Positions 8,074 through 16,432 of a stretch of 64,000 nt of DNA are shown here, one piece after another. Under the pieces are notes generated by a model, which was not told the origin of the DNA, ran no database searches, and was given only the letters and a program-made list of their open reading frames with translations. A program made the translations under genes and the position numbers. Source of the DNA: CBDIDH01 sp965277595 (lineage in GTDB: Bacteria; Planctomycetota; Planctomycetia; Isosphaerales; Isosphaeraceae); assembly GCA_965277595.1 (NCBI GenBank), contig CBDIDH010000002.1, positions 4,650,001 through 4,714,000 on the forward strand, read 5' to 3'. Each line of letters opens with the position of its first letter. The stretch's first letter is position 1.

Positions 8074-9105
8074 GTGACGATCACCTTGAACGGCGAAAAA
8101 CGCGAGGTGCCCGAGGCGCTGACGGTGGCCGGGCTCTTGAAGCATCTGGACCTTCGCCCCGAACAGGTCGCCGTCGAGGTGAATCAGGACCTGGTGAGCC
8201 GCAAGCGACACGATCAGACGCCGATCGCCGAGGGGGACGTGCTCGAAGTGGTCACGCTCGTCGGCGGCGGGTCGGGAGCCCTGGCCGAGGTCGAGCCCGA
8301 GGCGTTCACGATCGGCTCGCATACGTTTCGAAGCCGATTGTTCGTCGGCACGGGCAAGTACAGCTCACTCGAACTGATGCGCGATTGCCTGGAAGCAAGC
8401 GGCGCCGAGGTCGTGACAGTTGCCGTGCGTCGCGAGCGTTTGTTTGACAAGTCGGGGCGGAACATCCTCGATTATCTCGATCCCGGGCGGTACACGATCT
8501 TGCCGAACACGGCCGGTTGTTTCAACGCCGACGACGCCCTCCGCACCGCTCGCCTTGGCCGGGAACTGCTCGAAGGCTTGAACAACCCCGGCGCTGACTG
8601 GGTGAAACTGGAAGTTCTGGCCGATACCCGGACCCTCTTGCCCGACCCCGTGGCCACCTTGCGAGCGACGGAAGTTCTTGTGAAGGAAGGGTTTCAGGTT
8701 CTCTGCTACACGAGCGACGACCCGGTGATGGCCCGGCATTTGAAAGCGGCGGGGGCGTCAAGCGTGATGCCCGCGGGAAGCCCGATCGGCAGCGGTCAGG
8801 GGGTCTTGAACCCGAACAACATTCGGATCATCCTTGAGGATCTGAAAGGGAACGACCCAGGCTACCCAGTGATCGTTGATGCCGGGGTCGGCACGGCAAG
8901 CGACGTGGCGATTGCGATGGAGCTGGGCGTTGATGGCGTCTTGCTCAACACAGGGATTGCCGGGGCAACCGACCCCTTGAAAATGGCTCACGCGATGCGA
9001 CTGGCGGTCGAGGCCGGTCGACTCGCCGCCGGGGCCGGGCGGATCGCGCGCAAGCTATATGCCACGGCGTCGAGCCCGACCGAGGGGCAGATTCATCGGA
9101 CCTGA
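8074..9105 (+). CDS. thiG: ThiS-ThiG fusion: sulfur carrier joined to thiazole synthase
   Basis: A 343-residue fusion acting in thiamin thiazole synthesis. Residues 1-66 are a ThiS ubiquitin-like sulfur carrier ('MTITLNGEKREV', 'VAVEVNQDLV', then 'LEVVTLVGGG' ending at the glycines 64-66). Residues 75-335 are ThiG: 'FVGTGKYSS' at 91-98, the Schiff-base lysine in 'VKLEVL' (K178), 'PAGSPIGSGQG' and 'VDAGVGTASDVAIAMELG'. Normally the free C-terminal GG of ThiS is thiocarboxylated, so in this fusion the carrier must be cleaved after the glycines or act through another ThiS. The start is GTG 8074, preceded by GGAAAGG. No other thiamine gene is adjacent. Confidence 0.95.
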   Translation: MTITLNGEKREVPEALTVAGLLKHLDLRPEQVAVEVNQDLVSRKRHDQTPIAEGDVLEVVTLVGGGSGALAEVEPEAFTIGSHTFRSRLFVGTGKYSSLELMRDCLEASGAEVVTVAVRRERLFDKSGRNILDYLDPGRYTILPNTAGCFNADDALRTARLGRELLEGLNNPGADWVKLEVLADTRTLLPDPVATLRATEVLVKEGFQVLCYTSDDPVMARHLKAAGASSVMPAGSPIGSGQGVLNPNNIRIILEDLKGNDPGYPVIVDAGVGTASDVAIAMELGVDGVLLNTGIAGATDPLKMAHAMRLAVEAGRLAAGAGRIARKLYATASSPTEGQIHRT

Positions 9106-9164
9106 GAGGAAACGTCGGGACGCCCGGATTTGTCTCCTTTCCATCCGTCCTCGGGAGTACAAGG

Positions 9165-10073
9165 ATGCCCGGCCGACAGCGTGACGCGGTGGTTCTTGGC
9201 TTCGCCGCCGTACTCCTGGCGACTCTCACGGCGCGATCGACGGCCCAGGAAGTCGCGGACCCGAGGGGAACGCCCGAAGGGGCTTTTCGCGAGTTCGTCG
9301 TGGCGCGCGCGACTCAGAATGAGAAGAAACTGCGTGAGGTCATTCTTTCGGCCGACGGCATTCAATGGCTGCTCAATGGGGATCGGCAGGTTCCGCCGGG
9401 AGAGGTGGACTCGTTTCGCAAGCTGGTTTCCGAGGCCAAGATCCGAAGATTGAAGGGGGGCGATTCGTACCGGGGGCCGGACGGAACAACGTTCACGATT
9501 CGGCCCGAGCAGGTCGGTCCCGACCGCGCGGTCTTGTTGCTGGAAGGGGGGACGTCGGCCACCGAATTAAGGAAGGTCGCGGGGTTCTGGCGGGTGGATG
9601 CCCGGCCGTTCATCGCGGGGCGACGTCGTGAGTCAACAGCAAAGGCAGCAACGGCTTCGAACCCGCTGGAAACGCCCGAAGGGACGTTCAAGGAACTGGT
9701 TGTGGCGATCGCGACCCAGGACGAGAAGACGCTTCGCGCCTTGATCTTGCCGACCGAAGGGATCGAATGGCTGCTCAAGGGGCGCAAGGTCCAGCCGAAC
9801 GAGCTGGCCGACTTTCGCAGGGTGGTCGTCGACCCCATGACCTTCACCCGGTTGAAGCCGGGCGATCAACTGGCGCTTCCGGGGGGGAAGACGATCATTA
9901 TTCAGCCCGAACAGCCGGACACGGAACGCGTCGTTCTCTTGCCAAAAGGGTCGGCCGTTCCCACCGACTTTTACAAGGTCGCGGGAGCCTGGAAGGCCGA
10001 TGCCCGCGCCTTCATCGCCGGCCGGCGCGCGGCTGATGCCGCGAAGAAGAAGGCGGAGGCGGCGAAGAAGTAA
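9165..10073 (+). CDS. Exported protein with two tandem homologous domains
   Basis: A 302-residue protein with a signal peptide (cleavage likely after 'RSTAQ', about residue 28). The body is an internal duplication: both halves run 'TPEGxFxExVVAxATQxEKxLRxxIL', then an 'I(Q/E)WLL' motif, 'FTIRPEQ' or 'IIIQPEQ', a 'VLLL'/'VLLP' strand and 'KVAGxWxxDARxFIAGRR'. The two domains span about residues 36-150 and 165-284, and the protein ends in an Ala/Lys-rich tail. I recognise no enzyme motif; a binding or structural role in the periplasm is possible. It stands 60 bp after thiSG and 60 bp before the helicase gene, all on the plus strand. Confidence 0.75.
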   Translation: MPGRQRDAVVLGFAAVLLATLTARSTAQEVADPRGTPEGAFREFVVARATQNEKKLREVILSADGIQWLLNGDRQVPPGEVDSFRKLVSEAKIRRLKGGDSYRGPDGTTFTIRPEQVGPDRAVLLLEGGTSATELRKVAGFWRVDARPFIAGRRRESTAKAATASNPLETPEGTFKELVVAIATQDEKTLRALILPTEGIEWLLKGRKVQPNELADFRRVVVDPMTFTRLKPGDQLALPGGKTIIIQPEQPDTERVVLLPKGSAVPTDFYKVAGAWKADARAFIAGRRAADAAKKKAEAAKK

Positions 10074-10132
10074 GTCGAGATCGGTCGAACGAGCGGGTGA
10101 GAGGGAAGACCAGGGTAAGGCGGTCTCAAACA

Positions 10133-12130
10133 ATGTCAAGGATCGACCCAACTCCCATTCTCGGCCCCGATGGTGCGATTGCGCGGAGGTTGCCGGGCTA
10201 TGAGCCAAGGCCCGAGCAGATTGAGATGGCCGATGCCGTCGCCCGGGCGATCGAGAGCAAGACGCACCTGATGGTCGAGGCGGGGACAGGGGTCGGCAAG
10301 AGCTTCGGCTATCTCGTTCCGGCGATTCTGGGAGCGGCGGAATCGGGCAAGAAGGTCGTCGTCTCGACGCACACGATCAGCCTTCAGGAACAGTTGCTTC
10401 AGAAGGACTTACCGTTTCTCAGGGCGGTGATGCCCGAGGAGTTCTCGGCCGTTCTGGTGAAGGGGCGGTCGAACTACATCAGCCTGCGGAGGCTCGACGC
10501 CGCGGCGGCGCGGGCGGGGGCGACCTTTCAAAAGGAAGAGGAGTTCGAACAACTGACGAAGATCCGGCTCTGGGCCGGTCGAACCGGCGATGGGAGCCGG
10601 TCGGACCTCGACTTCAAGCCCTTGCCGAGCGTCTGGGACGCCGTTGGCAGCGAAAACGGCAACTGCCTGGGGCGGAACTGCCCGAGAAACAAGGACTGCT
10701 TTTACTTCAAGGCGCGGCGGCGGATGTGGTCGGCCAACATCCTCGTCGTCAACCATGCGCTCTTCATGAGCGACCTGGCCCTGCGCGCGGCTGGGGCGAG
10801 CTTGCTCCCCGAGTATGACGTGGCCATCTTCGACGAGGCGCACACGCTCGAAGCCGTGGCCGGTGAACACCTGGGCCTGAGGGCGTCGAGCGGGCAGTTT
10901 GAATATGTTTTGAACCGTCTCTTTAACGACCGGACGAGCAAGGGTTTGCTCGTTTTTCACAGGCTCGACGAGGCGATGCGGCAGGTGCAGCGGACCCGGT
11001 TCTCGGCCCGCGATTTTTTTGAGGATGTCGCCGACTGGCAGAAGCGCAAGGGTGCGCCGAATGGTCGGATGAGGCAGGCGGTTGCCTGGCCGGATACGGT
11101 TGTCGAGGAGTTGCGCAAGCTTTCGGGCGCCGTGGGCCGGGGGGCGGAGACGGTCGAGACCGAGGAACAGCAGATCGAGTTAACGGCGATGCAAGGGCGT
11201 TGCGACGCACTCGCCGCGTCGCTCGAATCGTGGCAGAAACAGAGCGCGGCGGGGAATGTCTACTGGATCGAGATCGGCGAGGGATCGAGGCCGAGGGTGA
11301 TTCTGGCCAGTGCGCCGCTGGATGTCGGATCGACGCTTAAAAAGGAGTTGTTTGAGAAGGTGCCGACGTGCGTTTTGACGTCGGCGACCTTGAGCGTCGG
11401 CACGCCGCCGAGGTTTGATTTTTATCAGAAACGGCTCGGCCTGGACCGTTGCGAATCGCTGCAACTGGGGAGCCCCTTTGACTATCCGAACCAGGTGACG
11501 ATTCACTTGCCGAAAGGGATGCCCGACCCTTCGGAGCAATCGGCCGAGTTTGAAGCGAAGGCGATCCGGGCCATTCCGCATTACCTGGAGATGACCCACG
11601 GCAAGGCCTTTGTCCTGTTCACGTCGTACCGGATGCTCGACACGGCGGCGCGGGTGCTCGCTCCCTGGTTCGCGGCGCGGAAGATTGCCCTCTTTGCCCA
11701 GAGTGACGGCATGCCGCGTTCGAAGATGGTCGAGGCCTTCAAGTCGGACGTCGACAGCGTGATCTTCGGCGCCGACAGCTTCTGGCAAGGGGTCGACGTT
11801 CCCGGCGAGGCGCTCTCGAACGTGATCATCGTCCGCCTTCCGTTCAGCGTGCCGAGTCATCCCTTGCTCGAAGCCAGACTGGAAGCGATCCGCCAGCGCG
11901 GGGGGAATCCGTTCGTCGATTACCAGGTGCCCGAGGCGGTCATCAAGCTGAAACAGGGGTTCGGGCGTTTGATCCGATCGCGGCGCGATCGGGGAATCGT
12001 GGTGATCCTTGACCCGAGGGTCCTCACGAAACCTTACGGGCGCACCTTCTTGAACTCGCTGCCCGATTGCCCGAGAATTATCGAGAACATCGACGCGGGC
12101 GGGCCGAGGAGTGGGAACGATGACCGATGA
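10133..12130 (+). CDS. dinG: DinG/XPD-family ATP-dependent DNA helicase
   Basis: A 665-residue superfamily 2 helicase of the DinG/YoaA type, acting 5'-3' in DNA repair. Walker A AGTGVGKS is at residues 50-57, the DEAH box at 234-237, 'VLTSATLSVG' for motif III and a C-terminal 'GFGRLIRSRRDRGIVVILDPR' motif VI region. Of the four cysteines that hold the XPD-type [4Fe-4S] cluster, three are visible (C178, C183, C189); at the position expected for the first ('GRSNYISLRRL') there is Ser/Ile. Cluster binding may thus differ. ATG 10133 is preferred to an upstream in-frame start because family similarity begins only there. The C-terminal 'SGNDDR' is encoded by a TGACCGA repeat. Confidence 0.92.
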   Translation: MSRIDPTPILGPDGAIARRLPGYEPRPEQIEMADAVARAIESKTHLMVEAGTGVGKSFGYLVPAILGAAESGKKVVVSTHTISLQEQLLQKDLPFLRAVMPEEFSAVLVKGRSNYISLRRLDAAAARAGATFQKEEEFEQLTKIRLWAGRTGDGSRSDLDFKPLPSVWDAVGSENGNCLGRNCPRNKDCFYFKARRRMWSANILVVNHALFMSDLALRAAGASLLPEYDVAIFDEAHTLEAVAGEHLGLRASSGQFEYVLNRLFNDRTSKGLLVFHRLDEAMRQVQRTRFSARDFFEDVADWQKRKGAPNGRMRQAVAWPDTVVEELRKLSGAVGRGAETVETEEQQIELTAMQGRCDALAASLESWQKQSAAGNVYWIEIGEGSRPRVILASAPLDVGSTLKKELFEKVPTCVLTSATLSVGTPPRFDFYQKRLGLDRCESLQLGSPFDYPNQVTIHLPKGMPDPSEQSAEFEAKAIRAIPHYLEMTHGKAFVLFTSYRMLDTAARVLAPWFAARKIALFAQSDGMPRSKMVEAFKSDVDSVIFGADSFWQGVDVPGEALSNVIIVRLPFSVPSHPLLEARLEAIRQRGGNPFVDYQVPEAVIKLKQGFGRLIRSRRDRGIVVILDPRVLTKPYGRTFLNSLPDCPRIIENIDAGGPRSGNDDR

Positions 12131-12176
12131 CCGAAAATTCCGCCCATCGATTCGTGAAAAGCCTGACCTCGCAATT
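12119..12176. repeat. Heptamer repeat fragment at the end of dinG
   Basis: GATGACCGATGACCGAAAATTCCGCC at the dinG stop is one arm of the dispersed heptamer hairpin; a degenerate element-end sequence (ACCTCGCAATTCTC) follows at about 12163. The second arm is not clear. Confidence 0.5.
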
Positions 12177-12295
12177 CTCAAGGAGGGGTTGACCCTCTAG
12201 GCTCGGCGTGATCGCTGGGTTAGGATAAGGAAATAAGACCGGTCGGCAGGCCGATCAGTCAGACGCAAAAGAAAAGAGAGAGTTCAAAAACGCGC

Positions 12296-13078
12296 ATGCT
12301 GGCCAAGAGGATTATTCCCTGCCTCGACGTGAACGAAGGGCGCGTGGTGAAGGGGACGAATTTCGTCAACCTCCGCGACGCGGGCGATCCCGTCGCCGTC
12401 GCGGCGCGCTATGAAGATGAAGGGGCCGACGAACTCGTTTTTCTCGATATCACCGCGAGCCATCAAGACCGCGAAATTATCTGGGACGTCGTGCGAAGGA
12501 CCGCCGAGGTCTGCTTCATGCCGGTCACCGTCGGTGGCGGAATTCGCAACCTCGACGACATCCGCAACTTGCTCAAGGCCGGCGCGGATAAGGTCTCGAT
12601 CAACTCGGCCGCTGTCCGCGACCCGGAGTTTGTCTACAAGGCGGCGCGGCGGTTCGGCAGCCAGTGCATCGTCGTGAACATCGACCCGAAACGCGTGTCG
12701 CGCGAGGGCAAGGAGTTCTGGGAGGTCCATATCAACGGCGGTCGGATTCCCACCGGCCTCGACGCGGTCGCCTGGGCGCGTGAAGTGGTAAAACTCGGCG
12801 CCGGTGAGATTGTCTTGACGAGCATGGACGCCGACGGCACCAAGAACGGCTATGATCTGCCGATGACCCGCGCCGTGGCCGACGCCGTGGAGGTTCCCGT
12901 GGTGGCCTCCGGCGGTGCCGGCCATCCCGAGCATCTTCGCGCCGCTCTGACCGAGGGAAACGCCAGCGCCGCGCTCGCGGCGAGCATCTTTCATTACCGA
13001 GAGTTCTCGATCGCCCAGACCAAGGATTATCTCGCCACTCACGGCGTCGCCGTTCGAAGGGTGGCGGCGCCGGCATGA
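12296..13078 (+). CDS. hisF: Imidazole glycerol phosphate synthase cyclase subunit HisF
   Basis: HisF closes the imidazole ring, converting PRFAR with ammonia from HisH to imidazole glycerol phosphate and AICAR in histidine synthesis. The 260-residue (beta/alpha)8 barrel has the catalytic aspartates D11 ('IPCLDVNEG') and D130 ('VVNIDPKR'), the phosphate-binding 'VGGGIRN' near 79 and 'VVASGGAGHPEH' near the end. The length is that of the family. HisH and other his genes are not in this window, so the pathway genes are dispersed. The start at 12296 follows a purine-rich AAAGAGAGAG stretch. Confidence 0.98.
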   Translation: MLAKRIIPCLDVNEGRVVKGTNFVNLRDAGDPVAVAARYEDEGADELVFLDITASHQDREIIWDVVRRTAEVCFMPVTVGGGIRNLDDIRNLLKAGADKVSINSAAVRDPEFVYKAARRFGSQCIVVNIDPKRVSREGKEFWEVHINGGRIPTGLDAVAWAREVVKLGAGEIVLTSMDADGTKNGYDLPMTRAVADAVEVPVVASGGAGHPEHLRAALTEGNASAALAASIFHYREFSIAQTKDYLATHGVAVRRVAAPA

Positions 13079-13096
13079 GAGGGGAGATGGGTTGAA

Positions 13097-13191
13097 TTGA
13101 ATGACCAATGACCAAAAATAAAAAAAAATACATGGCGTGATACGTTTCCTTGAGGTTTTGTTCATGGGTCCTCGGCCATCGGTCATTTTTT
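13097..13191. repeat. Heptamer hairpin
   Basis: Left arm TGACCAATGACCAAAAA (13101-13117), an A-rich loop with nine As, and right arm GGGTCCTCGGCCATCGGTCATTTTTT (13166-13192). It could form a stem ended by a T run and so may also terminate hisF transcription. Confidence 0.55.
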
Positions 13192-13267
13192 TCTTGAGAA
13201 ACAAGCCCTGAACGCGGAGACGCGCGTCGCCCGAGTTTTTGAACCGAAAAGGCAGGAGCGTCCGCCC

Positions 13268-14419
13268 ATGTCGACCGTGGAAGCGAAGACGATCGAGTCG
13301 GTTCCCGCGGAACCCGAAGCCAACAAGCTCTTTCGGATGGTGATGAAGCACAAGGGGTCCGACCTTCACCTGAAGGTCGGCCTGCCGCCGTGCATGAGGC
13401 TCGGCGGGATTCTTCGCCAGATGCAGATGCCGCCCTTGACGCGAGAAGACATGGAACGGCTCATGTTCCCGCTCCTCTCGCCAAGGCAGTTGAACATCTT
13501 TCACGAAGAAGGGGGCGTTGACTTCGCGCACCTCGTCTTTGAGGGCAGTGTCGAGACCCGCTTTCGCGTCAACCTGTTCCGGGCACGCGGCAAGATTAGC
13601 CTGGTGGCGCGGCGGGTCAATAGCAGCATCCCCAACTTCGAGGGGCTCGGGCTGCCGCCGGTCATGGCCGAACTGACCCAGTACGAACAGGGGATCGTCA
13701 TCCTGGCGGGGGTCACCGGGTCAGGCAAGAGCACCACGATCGCATCGATGCTTCAGTATATCAACGAGCGCGAGCGAATGCACATCGTCACGATTGAAGA
13801 TCCTATTGAGTTCACCTTTGTCGATGATAAGTCGATTTTTAATCAGCGCGAACTGGGCATCGACGTCATGGACTTTCACAAGGCGCTGAAGGACGCGGTC
13901 CGGCAAGACCCGGATATCATCCTCGTGGGCGAGATGCGTGACCAGGAAACTTTCAGCGCGGCCCTGCACGCGGCGGAGACCGGGCACCTCGTCTTCGGAA
14001 CGATTCACGCGTCGAGCGCCCCGTCGACTGTGAGCCGGATTCTTGACCTCTTTCCGCGCGAGATGCACGCGCCGTTGCGTCAGAACCTGGCGTTCAACCT
14101 CAAGGCGGTCGTGGCGCAGAAGCTCTTGCAGTCGACCAAGGAACTTCAGGCGAAGGGAATCTCGCGGGTGCCGACGAACGAGATCATGCGGAGCAACCCG
14201 ACCGTCCGCAAGCTGATCCTTAACGAGGAAGACAACAAGCTCGGCGACGCGATCCGGATCGGCAAGGAAGAGGGGATGCAAGACTTTACCGAGAGCCTCA
14301 AGCAACTCGTTCAGTCCGAGCGGATCGAACGCGCGATCGCCTTCGAGGTGGCGCCCAACGTTGAGCAGTTGAAGATGGCCCTGAAGGGGATCAGCGTTGC
14401 CCAGCCGGGTATTCTGTAA
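13268..14419 (+). CDS. pilT: Type IV pilus retraction-type ATPase PilT
   Basis: A 383-residue hexameric secretion ATPase of the PilT type, which powers pilus retraction or a related process. Residues 20-140 form the PilT N-terminal domain ('GSDLHLKVGLPP', 'RFRVNLFRARG'). Walker A GVTGSGKST is at 148-156, followed by the Asp box 'IVTIEDPIEF', Walker B 'DPDIILVGEMRD', the His box 'TGHLVFGTIHASSA', and the PilT-type end 'AIRIGKEEGMQDF', close to the AIRNLIRE region. A GGCAGGAGCG ribosome-binding site precedes the ATG at 13268. It is followed 49 bp later by a second secretion ATPase, so the two are likely co-transcribed. No pilin genes are adjacent. Confidence 0.95.
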   Translation: MSTVEAKTIESVPAEPEANKLFRMVMKHKGSDLHLKVGLPPCMRLGGILRQMQMPPLTREDMERLMFPLLSPRQLNIFHEEGGVDFAHLVFEGSVETRFRVNLFRARGKISLVARRVNSSIPNFEGLGLPPVMAELTQYEQGIVILAGVTGSGKSTTIASMLQYINERERMHIVTIEDPIEFTFVDDKSIFNQRELGIDVMDFHKALKDAVRQDPDIILVGEMRDQETFSAALHAAETGHLVFGTIHASSAPSTVSRILDLFPREMHAPLRQNLAFNLKAVVAQKLLQSTKELQAKGISRVPTNEIMRSNPTVRKLILNEEDNKLGDAIRIGKEEGMQDFTESLKQLVQSERIERAIAFEVAPNVEQLKMALKGISVAQPGIL

Positions 14420-14468
14420 CGAATCGAACGAACGAACGCCCCATCCGCTGAATGAAGAAAGGCCATCG

Positions 14469-16220
14469 ATGAGCCGCCCGCGCCTGGTTCTTGCCGCGAC
14501 GTTCGCCCTGCTGAGTTTCGGCCTCGTCAACGGGGCCGATGCCGCCGAGTTCGTCAACGCCCTGCTGGCGCAGGCGCCGAACGTCCCACGCGGGCCGGGA
14601 ATGTACCTCAACCTCGTGAAGTTCATTCCCGTTGTCTTGATCTATCTGATGTGGGCCTGGACCACCTACTGGGTCGACGACGACGCGAAGCAGTTAAACA
14701 ACCTTCGATTCGAGCTCTGGAACAGCATCATCTTCTTCACGGGGGTGCTCGGGTTCGTGCTGCTCTGGGCGATTCCCGTCTTCGCGCTCGGCCTGACGCT
14801 CTTGCTGCTGCTCGACTTCATTCCGCTACTGACTTACATCTACATCCGCAACCAGACCGTGCCCGACGACGCCAAGGTCTTGACACCGTATCACATTGGC
14901 GAGGTCACCAACGACCTGCTCGCGAAGCTGGGAATGAGGCCGATCTTCAACCGGACCGGCGGGTCCGAGAACCGCGACGGGCCGCCGATCAAGTTCATCG
15001 GCAAGAGCCAAGGAAACGCCAAGGAAGACCCGAGCCGGGTCCACGCCGCCGAGGAGTCGCGATCGTTCATGTCGGCCAAGGAACTCGTCTATGACGCGGT
15101 CCTTCGCCGGGCGAGCGACATCCACCTGGAACCGACCGCGGAACAACTCTCGATTCGATACCGGATCGACGGCATCTTGCACGCCGCCGAGCCGTTTGAC
15201 AGGCCCACCGGCGACGCCGTGATCAACGTCTTCAAGGTTCTCGCCGCGCTCGACATCTCGGAAAAGCGGAAGCCTCAGGACGGTTCCTTCAGCGCCAAGC
15301 TGGAAGCCCGCGACCTGGAGTTCCGTATTGCGACCTCGGGCTCGAAGGGGGGCGAGAAGATGGTCATGCGAATCCTCGATAACTCGGCCGGGGTCTCCCG
15401 GCTCGACGATGCCGGGATGCGCACAAAGCTCGTCGGCGAGATCCGATCGATGATCACCCAGCCGCACGGAATGTTCCTCTGCTGCGGGCCGACCGGCTCG
15501 GGCAAGACGACGACGCTGTATGCCTGCCTCCGCGAGATCGACCGGTTTCAGAAGAATATCATCACCGTTGAAGACCCGATCGAGTATCACCTCGACAACA
15601 TCACGCAGATGGAGATCAACACCAAGAGCGGCCAGACCTTCGCGGGGAGCCTGCGATCGATCATGCGGCAAGACCCCGACGTGATCATGGTCGGCGAAAT
15701 TCGAGACCAGGAGACCGCCACGATCGCCTGTCAGGCGGCGACGACCGGTCACATGGTCTTCTCGACCGTGCACGCGAATGATACCGTGACCGCCCTCTTT
15801 CGGCTCCTCGACCTGGGTGTCGAGCCATTCATGATCGCCTCGGCGCTCTCGTGCGTGCTCGGCCAGCGACTTGTCAGGCTGCTTTGCGAGAACTGCAAGG
15901 AGCCGTACAAGCCCAAGCCTGAGTTTCTCAAGAAGGCAAATTTGCCCGCGGACAAGGTCGACGTCTTCTATCGAAGGCCGACGGAGCCTCAGGAAGTTTG
16001 CGCGACCTGTGGCGGGACCGGTTACATGGGCCGGACCGGGATCTTTGAGCTTCTGATCGTCACGGAGGCGATGCGCGACATGATCCGCGAGAACCCGTCC
16101 ATCAACGCGATCAAGGCCGAGGCCCGCAAGAACGGCATGATCTATTTGCAGGAAGACGGCCTCCGCCAGGTGATTCAGGGCAGGACGTCGATTGATGAGT
16201 TGCTGCGAGTGGTGAAGTGA
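14469..16220 (+). CDS. Membrane-anchored PilB/GspE-like secretion ATPase
   Basis: A 583-residue type II secretion/type IV pilus assembly ATPase with an unusual front end. Residues 1-26 look like a signal sequence or first membrane helix, and further hydrophobic segments lie near 47-66, 86-103 and 104-126. The ATPase part starts near 180: 'ASDIHLEPT', arginine-rich 'IRYRIDG', Walker A GPTGSGKTTT, 'TVEDPIEYHLDNITQ', Walker B 'DPDVIMVGEIRDQETA', 'TTGHMVFSTVHANDT', then the zinc-binding pairs CENC and CATC of GspE proteins. Usual GspE/PilB carry a soluble N1 domain instead of membrane helices. Start ATG 14469 is chosen because the upstream in-frame ATG lies within pilT. It probably energises pilus or secretion assembly opposite PilT. 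Confidence 0.88.
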   Translation: MSRPRLVLAATFALLSFGLVNGADAAEFVNALLAQAPNVPRGPGMYLNLVKFIPVVLIYLMWAWTTYWVDDDAKQLNNLRFELWNSIIFFTGVLGFVLLWAIPVFALGLTLLLLLDFIPLLTYIYIRNQTVPDDAKVLTPYHIGEVTNDLLAKLGMRPIFNRTGGSENRDGPPIKFIGKSQGNAKEDPSRVHAAEESRSFMSAKELVYDAVLRRASDIHLEPTAEQLSIRYRIDGILHAAEPFDRPTGDAVINVFKVLAALDISEKRKPQDGSFSAKLEARDLEFRIATSGSKGGEKMVMRILDNSAGVSRLDDAGMRTKLVGEIRSMITQPHGMFLCCGPTGSGKTTTLYACLREIDRFQKNIITVEDPIEYHLDNITQMEINTKSGQTFAGSLRSIMRQDPDVIMVGEIRDQETATIACQAATTGHMVFSTVHANDTVTALFRLLDLGVEPFMIASALSCVLGQRLVRLLCENCKEPYKPKPEFLKKANLPADKVDVFYRRPTEPQEVCATCGGTGYMGRTGIFELLIVTEAMRDMIRENPSINAIKAEARKNGMIYLQEDGLRQVIQGRTSIDELLRVVK

Positions 16221-16226
16221 GGGATT

Positions 16227-16368
16227 GTTGATGACCGAGGACCGAGGACCGAGGACCGAATCAATTTCCGCAACATGGGCCATCCGAGATCAATTGAATG
16301 GCGTGCGGTCACCCGTGAATCGTTGATTTTCTTGATCGGTCATTGGACATTGGTCATCGGTCATCAAC
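16227..16368. repeat. Heptamer hairpin with GTTGATGACC ends
   Basis: Starts GTTGATGACC (16227-16236) and ends GGTCATCAAC (16359-16368), a perfect 10-bp inverted repeat. The arms are GGACCGA and TGACCAAT-type heptamers. The same GTTGATGACC start is found at 34581. It fills most of the spacer before the next gene. Confidence 0.65.
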
Positions 16369-16432
16369 ACCAGGAACCGTGCGCGGCGATGGAAACTGAT
16401 CTGGAATCGAAGCCTCAAAGGGACGCAGACCG

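Noticed and set aside
7679..8077. A 132-codon frame upstream of thiSG
   Set aside because: It reads straight through two MITE copies, with duplicated peptide text as a result; no ribosome-binding site or family pattern.
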